DNA of 64,000 bases from NCBI RefSeq assembly GCF_021729145.1, contig NZ_JAJSLW010000010.1, forward strand, positions 62,001 through 126,000. Direction: 5' to 3'. Within the stretch, counting starts at the first letter, position 1. Every line of letters starts with the position of its first letter. The notes under the pieces were generated by a model, which saw nothing but the letters and a program-made list of their open reading frames with translations, made no database searches and was not told the DNA's origin. Positions 46,701 to 54,298 of this stretch are shown here, piece after piece. Made by a program: the position numbers and the translations under genes. This DNA is from Membranihabitans maritimus. Its GTDB lineage: Bacteria; Bacteroidota; Bacteroidia; Chitinophagales; Saprospiraceae.

Positions 46701-47288
46701 GTCAATTCTATGGCACATGTGGCGGGTGCCAGGCCGGGAGATATCATTATTGAAGATTTTGACGGAGATGGGGAGATAACAGCCAATGACCGGCAGCTTT
46801 TTCCGTTGACGACAACACCTGAATTGACCTTTGGATTAAATTTTAATTTTTCATATAAAAATTGGGAGCTTTCCGGGTTGATACAGGGACATGGCAGGGC
46901 TTTACGACGAGTATACAATGATCTGAGAGCGGGAACGGCAGGAAACTATTTTCAGTACGACGCAGAAGATCGTTGGACCCCGGATAATATAGATGGAACC
47001 AAGCCCCGGGCTTATCAATGGACGGAAGAGTATTGGAGAAGTAGTCATATTACGGATTTTAATTATTCTGATGTTTCATATGCCAGACTCAGGAACTTGA
47101 AATTAAACTACCGATTACCTGCGAGTGTAATGGATTTCATAGGAATACAATCGGCGAGAATTTATGCTTCCGGACAGAACCTTTGGTTGATTTATTCCGG
47201 TAATGATATCATGGATCCGGAGTTGTTTGGGATGCAGTCATATCCTATAATGAAGGTGATCTCTGTGGGAGCTCAAATTTCTTTTTAA
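43800..47288 (+). CDS. SusC/RagA family TonB-dependent outer-membrane transporter (PUL2)
   Basis: The 1162 residues follow the signalling SusC plan: extended N-terminus before the signal helix (about 24-45), STN domain (about 58-135, TLQDIFQDIEIQTPFRFAYD), carboxypeptidase-regulatory-like domain (about 160-230, GEPLIGVNVLVKGTDKGTA), TonB box region (LDEVVVVGYG), plug with NNSPLVVVDGIPG, and the barrel ending in MKVISVGAQISF. It should bring the oligosaccharide products of PUL2 into the periplasm and signal to FecR. N-terminal domains are closely similar to the PUL1 SusC; the barrels differ, so different cargo is expected. Confidence 0.95.
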   Translation: MKKLHFQAMPLCFVDALPGLKKQFWMRISFVFVSILLSGLQIIMANEGFGQKLEDEIITVDAMDETLQDIFQDIEIQTPFRFAYDPVQVADYKVSISETSIKLDTALKLILKDTPLMFRLIDDKILVYSPSQSRAIKPLEQHRGILSFQKVGLKSYALTLTGKVVSQSGEPLIGVNVLVKGTDKGTATNFEGRFELNDVNENDVLIISYIGYQTTEIPVDGRSSITITLLEDSQTLDEVVVVGYGTQKKVNVIGSVTSVGSEEITASPVGAISNALAGRLPGGIFMQENGEPGNDQANIRIRGNATLGNNSPLVVVDGIPGRDLNSLNPNDIEDITVLKDASAAIYGAQAANGVILVTTKRGKKDVPTKVTYGFYEGALTPTMLPEMADAATYATMIRENQSYRGVDESNMLFSEEDVEKYRSGEYPWTHPNTDWFDAALKDYSSTRQHNLSVTGGGDKISYFGSFGAQNDNGLYTNSNTSYKRYNFRGNVDIEVNEYLDLGLDITGIQENRMYSGVSFSTIFRTIRRMYPTDHAIFPNGLPGPDIEFGEQPMVIPSEETGFDDDKRYRSNNLFSANLKIPWIEGLSLNSYFAYDIYFQKRKLFQKPWTLYSLNEEAYLAAGNTGKEDGSEFLIPSQKGFSEPRVTDYSTNSNSSTFNFKINYSKTLNNLHNLSAFVAYEQQEGFNESFNAYRRYFVSDRLPYLFAGGDEEKDNNGSVGFGARQNYFGRISYNYDETYMFQFSLRRDGSVNFSEEAGRWGNFPSVLVGWRPSQHDWWKNGVSFIDYFKLKASWGQMGNDRVAAFQYLASYGFATGGTFGADKTYFPGLLQQGAPNPNITWEVANVFNFGWESQFLNSKFSFDTDFFYERRNNILVQRNVSVPQFVGITLPDENFGIVENYGFELLLGFNDSKGDFGYGFSGNLAFARNRIIESDEPERPVPWQVRTGKPQGALLLYKSLGIFRDEEHVNSMAHVAGARPGDIIIEDFDGDGEITANDRQLFPLTTTPELTFGLNFNFSYKNWELSGLIQGHGRALRRVYNDLRAGTAGNYFQYDAEDRWTPDNIDGTKPRAYQWTEEYWRSSHITDFNYSDVSYARLRNLKLNYRLPASVMDFIGIQSARIYASGQNLWLIYSGNDIMDPELFGMQSYPIMKVISVGAQISF

Positions 47289-47323
47289 TCGGTTTAATGA
47301 AGATGATAAAAGCAATAATTATT

Positions 47324-49150
47324 ATGAAAAAATATATATTTAATATTCGAATATTTATAGGGCTTATATTTTTCACATTTGCCTGTAACAATGATTTTCT
47401 GGATAGAAATCCTTTAGATAGTTATTCAGATGCAGTTGTTTGGTCGGACATAAGTCTCGCAAAATTTTACCTGAATGAATTGTATAATAATGTAGAGTGT
47501 GGTTGGAATCAACGGGCCCACGGGTATCAAACAGGACTTTTTGTTGGAGAAACAACAATGACAAAAGGAGCTGAATTGACTAATTATTCCAATGGCAATA
47601 TTAGTGCGGGGAGTCCAGGTGTGGATCGGGGACACCTGACCTGGCATCATTTCAGCAATATCCATAAACTGAATGTGTTCCTCGAAAGAATCGATGAAGT
47701 TCCTGACGCATACAATGAGTCGGAGCGAGAACAAATTAGAGAGCAAGTAGAAGTTTTGAAAGGAGAAGCGATTTTTTTGCGGGCTGTATTTTATCACGAT
47801 ATTTGTCGGTCCTATGGAGGTGTTCCTTTGTTAAATGAACCAGCAGACCTTGGGGAGGACTTTTCCAATTTCACTCGAAATACTTTTGCCGAGACTATAG
47901 ATTTTATTGTGAATGATTGCAATGAGGCAGCTCAATTGCTGAAACCGAAAGAAGAAACGGAAATGGGACGGGCTTGTAAAGAAGCAGCAATTGCCCTGAA
48001 ATCCAGAATGCTATTGTTTGCTGCAAGTGACCTGACAGCTGATGATGAAGTGGAAAATGAATATGTGGGATATATAAATGCGGATCGCACCTCTTTATGG
48101 ACTGCGGCTCGTGACGCTGCGAAAGAATTGATCGACATGGGGACTGCTCAATTGGAAGATTTTGGTGCTCCCGATCAGGAAGCCGTTGCTGAGAATTACT
48201 TCAACTTTTTTAAGGCCAAAGATGTATCCAGCCCGGAAGTTTTGTGGGCTAAAATGCATCGTGCAGATGTAGGTTTTATAATCCGTACAAATTTGAGAAA
48301 TGGACCAAATGGGATAGATAATTGGGGGAATAATTCCCCGTATGGTAGTTTTGTTGATGGGTATCAAATGGCCGATGGGTCCGATTTTTTTGATCACTAT
48401 GAGTTTAATACTAACGATGAATATGTAAATGTTTCATCTAAATATACCCAGAATAACCCCTACAAACAGAGAGAGCCCCGTTTTTATGCAAGTATACTAT
48501 TCGATAGCGCTGTATGGCAGCCAAGATTTGATAATCTGGCACCAATTGATCCATTGGGAATATACGACAGACGGACTCGGGTGGTGATTGAAAATGGGGA
48601 GGTAGTGAGTGAAAGATTTGGACTTGATACGAGACAAGGACCTCTTTCTCCTTCCAATGGTAACTATACCGGATATATAATGAAGAAATTCATGGATGAT
48701 GAAGTAGTAGGAAGAGATGAAAATAATACGAATCTTATAATATGGATACGGTATGCCGAAGTCATTCTCAATTATGCTGAAGCCGCTTATGAGCTTGGGG
48801 ATATAGAGACGGCCACTACTTATATTAATATGATTAGGAACAGGGCCGGTCTTCCGGATTTTACAGGTGATGTTTTTGAAGCATTACAGTATGAAAGGAA
48901 ATTTGAATTATTTTCAGAGAACTTGGCATGGTATGATGTTAGAAGATGGAAGGAGTTAGAGGAGAATTTTGACCCTATACTCTATGGGGTGGATATTCGT
49001 GAAGTGACGGAAGATGGCGAGGTCACTACCACCTGGAGAAAAGTACAGGCAGCCCCAGAACGGATTTTTTCAGAGAAGATCTACTGGATGCCAATCGAAA
49101 CTGATGAACTGAACCGGGCACCGCAATTAGTACAAAACCCAGGATATTGA
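47324..49150 (+). CDS. SusD/RagB family surface glycan-binding lipoprotein (PUL2)
   Basis: I take the ATG at 47324 (MKKYIFNIRIFIGLIFFTFACN), which gives a compact lipoprotein signal with the acceptor Cys near residue 21; an ATG at 47297 is possible. The 608-residue product has the SusD helical repeats (VLKGEAIFLRAVFYHDICRS and IIWIRYAEVILNYAEAAYEL) and the RagB ending (YWMPIETDELNRAPQLVQNPGY). It is coupled to the SusC gene at 35 bases. A 220-base gap follows before the hydrolase gene, possibly with its own promoter. Confidence 0.94.
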   Translation: MKKYIFNIRIFIGLIFFTFACNNDFLDRNPLDSYSDAVVWSDISLAKFYLNELYNNVECGWNQRAHGYQTGLFVGETTMTKGAELTNYSNGNISAGSPGVDRGHLTWHHFSNIHKLNVFLERIDEVPDAYNESEREQIREQVEVLKGEAIFLRAVFYHDICRSYGGVPLLNEPADLGEDFSNFTRNTFAETIDFIVNDCNEAAQLLKPKEETEMGRACKEAAIALKSRMLLFAASDLTADDEVENEYVGYINADRTSLWTAARDAAKELIDMGTAQLEDFGAPDQEAVAENYFNFFKAKDVSSPEVLWAKMHRADVGFIIRTNLRNGPNGIDNWGNNSPYGSFVDGYQMADGSDFFDHYEFNTNDEYVNVSSKYTQNNPYKQREPRFYASILFDSAVWQPRFDNLAPIDPLGIYDRRTRVVIENGEVVSERFGLDTRQGPLSPSNGNYTGYIMKKFMDDEVVGRDENNTNLIIWIRYAEVILNYAEAAYELGDIETATTYINMIRNRAGLPDFTGDVFEALQYERKFELFSENLAWYDVRRWKELEENFDPILYGVDIREVTEDGEVTTTWRKVQAAPERIFSEKIYWMPIETDELNRAPQLVQNPGY

Positions 49151-49371
49151 GAGACAGGAATAGGGCGCTAATTTCTTCTTACTTTAGAAAAGAGGAGGAA
49201 TTATACGATCGAAGTATAGATGTGTTTTGACCGGGATTAAGGTGGGATTTTATTGCCAATGTGTAGTATGATTTCCCGGGAGAAATCAATAGTCGATAAA
49301 CCTGTTAAGGTTCATTTTGAATGTATTATCACTTTGTTAGCAATAAATGTTTTTTTAACTTATAGTCATTA

Positions 49372-50613
49372 ATGGGAATTCTTATTACGATTAAATCGAC
49401 TCTTCTGAAACGAGCTTTAGCTTTGGGATTGATTTTGTTAGGATCAGTTTCATGTTCCATAGAAAGCGAAAAAGAACAAAATTCTCATAGTGTTGAGAAA
49501 TCAAAAGCAGGACAGATTTATGTGATTTCGGAAGAGGAAGGTAAAGAATTTCTCGACAGTATCAGGGAATCAAATACTAATTCTGTGGAATGGAGGAAGA
49601 GAGCTAAGGTAATAAGATCCCATATCTTAAAGACCACTGGATTAAATCCATGGCCTGCCAAATGTGCGCTTAACCCCATTTTTGGAGAAAAGCGTTTATT
49701 GGATGGGTATCAGGTTCAGAATGTAGCTTTTGAAAGTCTTCCGGGTGTATATGTAACCGGATCAATATATAGTCCGATCAATAGTCCTGAAAATCCTGCC
49801 GGGGTGCTCAGCCCTCACGGGCATTGGCCTAAAAGAGAGGATTATGGTCGATACAGACCCGACGTTCAAAAAAGATGTGCCTCTATGGCACGAATGGGTG
49901 CTGTTGTATTTTCCTATGACATGGTAGGATACGGACAACTAGCTGATATAGGATGGATCCATAAACATCCTGAAACTATGAAATTGCAAATTTGGAACAG
50001 CATTCGTTCTGTGGATTTTTTGGTTTCACTGGGGGTTGATTCAACACGGATTGCTTGTACAGGTGCATCAGGAGGAGGTACCCAAACTTTTCACTTGGGA
50101 GCTGTGGATCCCAGAGTAGATGTTTCAATTCCTGTCGTTATGGTTTCGTATCGTACATTAGGAGGATGTATCTGTGAAAATGGCATGCCTATTCATAAAT
50201 CTGAAGGTTTCAGGACTAATCATGTAGAAATGACGGCTTGTGTTGCACCTAAGCCATTGTTGTTAGTTTCGGTCGGGATGGACGCGACTGAAGCTACACC
50301 GGAAGTAGAGTTTCCATTTATGCAATATATCTATGGCTTGTATGACAAGAAGGAAATGGTAGAGAATGCTCATTTCCCAAATGAACAACACGGCTATGGT
50401 CCAAGTAAGCGTGAGGCGGCCTATACGTTTCTTGCCAAACACATGGACCTGGACCTTTCAAAGGTGATGGATGAGGAGGGGAAACTCCAGGAAAGAGGGA
50501 TAGTCATTGAAGATATTGAAACTTTGTACCCATTTGATGAGAAGCATCCTTTTCCTGAACATGGAATAAAGAACAATAATGATGTGGGCTGGAACTGGAA
50601 AACAGGAGAATAG
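49372..50613 (+). CDS. Alpha/beta hydrolase lipoprotein, acetyl-xylan-esterase-like
   Basis: A 413-residue lipoprotein (lipobox GSVSC, Cys28). The hydrolase core starts at about residue 85, with nucleophile Ser233 in CTGASGGGTQ, a GYGQL segment for the oxyanion hole and a late His in EQHGYGP (about 345). The sequence around the nucleophile and the preceding NPWPxKxxLNP region parallel the first domain of the hydrolase at 37250-39322, so the two are paralogues serving the two loci. The family includes deacetylases of plant and algal polysaccharides and poorly defined esterases. Predicted to act at the outer or inner membrane face on acylated glycan. Confidence 0.8.
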   Translation: MGILITIKSTLLKRALALGLILLGSVSCSIESEKEQNSHSVEKSKAGQIYVISEEEGKEFLDSIRESNTNSVEWRKRAKVIRSHILKTTGLNPWPAKCALNPIFGEKRLLDGYQVQNVAFESLPGVYVTGSIYSPINSPENPAGVLSPHGHWPKREDYGRYRPDVQKRCASMARMGAVVFSYDMVGYGQLADIGWIHKHPETMKLQIWNSIRSVDFLVSLGVDSTRIACTGASGGGTQTFHLGAVDPRVDVSIPVVMVSYRTLGGCICENGMPIHKSEGFRTNHVEMTACVAPKPLLLVSVGMDATEATPEVEFPFMQYIYGLYDKKEMVENAHFPNEQHGYGPSKREAAYTFLAKHMDLDLSKVMDEEGKLQERGIVIEDIETLYPFDEKHPFPEHGIKNNNDVGWNWKTGE

Positions 50614-50652
50614 ATTAGGATAAGACATAGATGAAAATGAAACATATAACTA

Positions 50653-51987
50653 ATGAAACGTAGAAAATTTGTACAGACATCGTGTGGATTTATGGCGTGG
50701 ACTATTGCTCCGGGGAAGTGGAGTGTAGAAAATCTTACGTTTTCAAAACGTAACTATGATTGTGTTGCTATATCTTCGGAGAACATACAATCTGATATTC
50801 CTGTTCAAAGAATAACACCTGATGATGGGCATTATAATTTTACGTATTACGATATTCCTGCCCATAGCCCCTCCAATCGTTATTTAGCAGTGACCAAAGT
50901 ACCATTTCTGGAGGATCGTCTTCCACGATACGGTGAAGTCGCAGAGGTTTGCGTAATTGATCTTCAGGAACAAACGATTTCCACAGTCTACAAGACCATA
51001 AGTTGGGGGTTTCAGACTGGAGCTTTACTTCACTGGGGGGATAGTGATAGATACCTGTATACTAATGACTCATTCAAAGGTGAGGATGCTGTATGTGTCC
51101 AAATTGATTTGGAAACCGGGAAGACAACGGCCTTTGCCGGCCCTATGTATAATATTGCGCCCAATGGTCAGTTTGTAGTAGGGTTTCCCCTAGAGCTTTT
51201 GAATATCACTCAGCAGGGATATGGAATTCCTTCCAAAGATCCTCTTAATCCCCGTAAATTGCCAGTGGGAGCTGCAAAAGACCAGGGTGTATGGAAGACC
51301 GACCTATTGTCTAATCACAAGGAATTATTGGTTAGTCTGGCTGACATGGCTGCTAAAATACCTGTAGAACCACCGGAGGAAAATGGAACGTATTATTGCT
51401 GGCACACAAAGGTGAACCCACAAAGTACCCGTATCCTTCAGGTGTTTAGATGCGTTTTTCCAAGTGGTTTTGGTGGAAGAAATCCTATGGTTTTTACGTA
51501 TAATACAATAGGGGAGGATATCCATCTTGCTTCCGGTGACCATATTTGGGGCCAAGCAGGAGGCCATCCTAATTGGCACCCGGACGGAATAAATATTATC
51601 CGGGTTTTAAAACCTGAGGGACCCCATTCACCGTACCGATTTTGCCAACATCGTTACGATGGTAAAAACTTTCATGTATTATCAGATTCAATTATTGGGG
51701 GAGGTCATCCGCGAATTACTCCGGATAGTAGGTATATTTCTACGGATGCCTTTCCCGTTGAAAATGATGAACAAATGTTGAAACTGAGATTGATCGACCT
51801 ACAAACTAATACAGATCATTCCCTATTAGCTATGAATACATCCCCCAGACAGGGACTCAAGAATTCGACTCTTCGTCTGGATGGCCATCCTACATGGGAT
51901 CGATTTTATAAAAAGCTGGTTTTCCAGGCAGCTCCTGAAGGTAAAAGACAAGTGTATGTAGCAGATCTATCGTCTGTTATAAATTAA
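50653..51987 (+). CDS. Tat-exported beta-propeller protein, oligogalacturonate-lyase (PL22)-like
   Basis: A 444-residue protein whose N-terminus (MKRRKFVQTSCGFMAWTIAP) looks like a twin-arginine signal, implying export in folded state, often with a metal cofactor. Repeated strands ending in Asp-Leu (VCVIDLQEQTIS, CVQIDLETGKTT, LRLIDLQTNTDH, VYVADLSS) describe a seven-bladed TolB/WD40-like propeller. Histidines in YYCWHTKV, GGHPNWHPDG and LDGHPTW could bind a metal, as manganese is bound in PL22 oligogalacturonide lyases. Substrate is not certain. It lies between the esterase and M14 peptidase genes with short gaps. Confidence 0.65.
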   Translation: MKRRKFVQTSCGFMAWTIAPGKWSVENLTFSKRNYDCVAISSENIQSDIPVQRITPDDGHYNFTYYDIPAHSPSNRYLAVTKVPFLEDRLPRYGEVAEVCVIDLQEQTISTVYKTISWGFQTGALLHWGDSDRYLYTNDSFKGEDAVCVQIDLETGKTTAFAGPMYNIAPNGQFVVGFPLELLNITQQGYGIPSKDPLNPRKLPVGAAKDQGVWKTDLLSNHKELLVSLADMAAKIPVEPPEENGTYYCWHTKVNPQSTRILQVFRCVFPSGFGGRNPMVFTYNTIGEDIHLASGDHIWGQAGGHPNWHPDGINIIRVLKPEGPHSPYRFCQHRYDGKNFHVLSDSIIGGGHPRITPDSRYISTDAFPVENDEQMLKLRLIDLQTNTDHSLLAMNTSPRQGLKNSTLRLDGHPTWDRFYKKLVFQAAPEGKRQVYVADLSSVIN

Positions 51988-52043
51988 AAGGTCAATTGAA
52001 TTTTTGAAATAATAGATGTTTTTGAAATATTTAAAAAAGAATA

Positions 52044-53264
52044 ATGAAGAAAATTTGCTTAGCGATATTAGTATTGATATTGGGAACGTGTTTCTCAAGA
52101 AATGGCTATTCTCAAGAAACGACCTGGATTAAACCCGGAATACATACTTTTGAAGTCCCCACGGATTATTTAAAAGAAAGGAATGAAATACCCGAATTTT
52201 GGGTCACTACTAATGATGAGGTTAACAATTTCCTTGATACAAAGATAAAAAAAGGGAAGGTGAAGCAGGTCGGCACTTCTGCGGGAGGCCGTCCAATACG
52301 AGCCGTTTTTTACGGTAGTCCACGGAAGGGTGATGGTACAAGTACTTATTCCGGATCTTTAGGATACCGGGATATAAAAGCCTATCGCGGACCTGATCAC
52401 GAAAAAACGGTATTGTTAGCCATGGCTGGTGTACATGGTGGAGAATTCGAACCTATTATGGGGATAATTAACCTGCTTTCCGTAATTGAAACTGGAAGTG
52501 ATTTGAGAGGAACTGAATGGGAGCAATATGATGAACTTATTAATTCAATCGATCGGATAATTATTATTCCTATTATGAATCCTGATGGAAGGAACAGAGT
52601 CCCTATACGAATGTCTCCTCACAGTGGAATGAACCACAAAGTGATTGAATTTTGGAACACAGGAGGTTTCCCCGACGGAAGGATAATAGGTTGGCCCGAT
52701 ATAAAAGAGCATATTCCTTTCGATTTTACAACGCCTAAATTTCCTGGAGGGTACTCGAATGAAGCCGGAGTGAATTTTCAACATGATGATTTTATGGGAG
52801 AGATTCAACCTGAAACGCAGGCCTTGTATGATCTTAGTGCCCGTGAAAAACCGGATATTATTTTAAATATGCATACAGGTGCTGTTTTCCCTAAAATACA
52901 CAGAACTTTTTTAGAAAAAGATCTCAATTCTGTCTATGATGAAATTTATAAAGAAATTTTGACGGGATGGACATTGGCAGGATTGGAAAGAACAAATGAC
53001 CTGGATAGAGAAACGAATCCGGAAAGATCAATCAATAGTCCTTTTAATTTAAATAGTGCTCTATCTATGCATTGTGGTGCATTAACATTTACTATGGAGT
53101 CCCCAAGTCACGGTTTCTCTTCAACCAGGGATGAAGAAGGTGAAATGATTATTTTTACCCCTGAAATGTTACTTGATGTACAGTTAATCGCTTATCAAAA
53201 AACGCTTGAATTTTTGGCTGAGTCTGGTGGTTTGTCAAAATGGAGACCTAGTAAAAATAAATAA
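52044..53264 (+). CDS. M14 family zinc carboxypeptidase, periplasmic
   Basis: Signal peptide residues 1-23 (ending GYSQE). Zinc ligands are His131 and Glu134 in GVHGGEFE and His277 in NMHTGA; substrate-binding NPDGRNR sits at 179-185 and the catalytic Glu352 in FTMESPSHG. All essential M14 residues are therefore present in 406 residues. M14 enzymes cut C-terminal amino acids or gamma-D-glutamyl bonds, as in murein peptide amidase MpaA. Within a glycan locus it suggests that the substrate bears an amide-linked amino acid or peptide. Specificity is not readable. The amidase gene follows after 25 bases. Confidence 0.9.
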   Translation: MKKICLAILVLILGTCFSRNGYSQETTWIKPGIHTFEVPTDYLKERNEIPEFWVTTNDEVNNFLDTKIKKGKVKQVGTSAGGRPIRAVFYGSPRKGDGTSTYSGSLGYRDIKAYRGPDHEKTVLLAMAGVHGGEFEPIMGIINLLSVIETGSDLRGTEWEQYDELINSIDRIIIIPIMNPDGRNRVPIRMSPHSGMNHKVIEFWNTGGFPDGRIIGWPDIKEHIPFDFTTPKFPGGYSNEAGVNFQHDDFMGEIQPETQALYDLSAREKPDIILNMHTGAVFPKIHRTFLEKDLNSVYDEIYKEILTGWTLAGLERTNDLDRETNPERSINSPFNLNSALSMHCGALTFTMESPSHGFSSTRDEEGEMIIFTPEMLLDVQLIAYQKTLEFLAESGGLSKWRPSKNK

Positions 53265-53289
53265 TTGAAAAGGTAACTTAGAATATAAT

Positions 53290-54249
53290 ATGAAAGACAA
53301 TTTGAAAGTATCTACAGCACAATTCGAACCCAGGAGCGGTGACAAAGAATACAATCTTGAGGTAATGGAAAACTTAATAAAAAAAGCCGCACTAGAAGGT
53401 TCGGATGTAATTAGTTTTCACGAATTATGCACTACAGGATATACATTTTTGAAAGAACTCGATAGAGAATCTGTTTATGAAATTGCTGAAACTATACCGG
53501 AAGGGGATACTTTTAACAAACTAGTAGAATTATCCAAAAGCTATGGAATAACCATACTGGCCGGTATTCTTGAAAGTGAGGATGAAAATATTTACAATTC
53601 CTACGTTTGTTTAGATGAAAACGGACTGATTGCTAATCACCGCAAAATTCATCCTTTTATCAGTTCCTATATGTCTGCCGGTGAAAATTATACAGTTTTC
53701 GAAATAAAAGGATGGAAGTGTGGAATATTAATTTGCTATGACAATAATATTATAGAAAATGTTCGCGCCACTACTTTGCTGGGGTCAGAAATTATTTTTG
53801 CACCCCACGTTACGGGATGTACACCGTCTTCGATGCCCGGTAGAGGATTTGTCGATGGAGAATTGTGGGATAATCGCCGTCTGGATCCAGTGGCTTTACG
53901 ACAAGAATTTGATGGTCCTAAAGGTCGAGGATGGTTGATGCGGTGGTTGCCTGCCCGAGCTTATGACAATGGAGTATACTATATCTTTTCAAACCCGATA
54001 GGATACGATGGAGAACACCTCAAAAATGGTAATTCAATGATATTTGACCCTTATGGAGAAGTGCTTTCCGAAGTACGTAGTTTTGAAGATGAAATTACTA
54101 CGGCTATTCTGACGAGTGATAAACTGGAAAAGGCAGGTGGTTATCGCTATAGAAATGCCCGGCGTCCCGAATTGTACAAGGATATTTTGGCCAGGGATCA
54201 TAATTCTGATACACAACCTTATTGGTTAGAAAAAAATAGAGTAAAATAA
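53290..54249 (+). CDS. Nitrilase-superfamily carbon-nitrogen hydrolase (amidase), cytoplasmic
   Basis: A 319-residue enzyme without a signal peptide. The Glu-Lys-Cys triad is Glu45 (FHELCTTGY), Lys119 (HRKIHPF) and Cys149 (LICYDNN). The fold is that of N-carbamoylputrescine amidase / beta-ureidopropionase-like members, which hydrolyse amides or carbamoyl groups. Its place after the M14 peptidase gene suggests that it finishes an amide-bearing fragment once imported. The actual substrate is unknown. A rightward terminator begins at its stop codon. Confidence 0.9.
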   Translation: MKDNLKVSTAQFEPRSGDKEYNLEVMENLIKKAALEGSDVISFHELCTTGYTFLKELDRESVYEIAETIPEGDTFNKLVELSKSYGITILAGILESEDENIYNSYVCLDENGLIANHRKIHPFISSYMSAGENYTVFEIKGWKCGILICYDNNIIENVRATTLLGSEIIFAPHVTGCTPSSMPGRGFVDGELWDNRRLDPVALRQEFDGPKGRGWLMRWLPARAYDNGVYYIFSNPIGYDGEHLKNGNSMIFDPYGEVLSEVRSFEDEITTAILTSDKLEKAGGYRYRNARRPELYKDILARDHNSDTQPYWLEKNRVK

Positions 54250-54275
54250 CCCACTTTTGATTGTGTGGGCTTTTT
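54250..54275 (+). terminator. Rho-independent terminator inside PUL2
   Basis: CCCAC-N10-GTGGG followed by CTTTTTG directly after the amidase stop. It separates the importer/peptidase half of PUL2 from the glycosidase/lyase half. Confidence 0.8.
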
Positions 54276-54298
54276 GTAATTGTAATAAACAATTAAAA

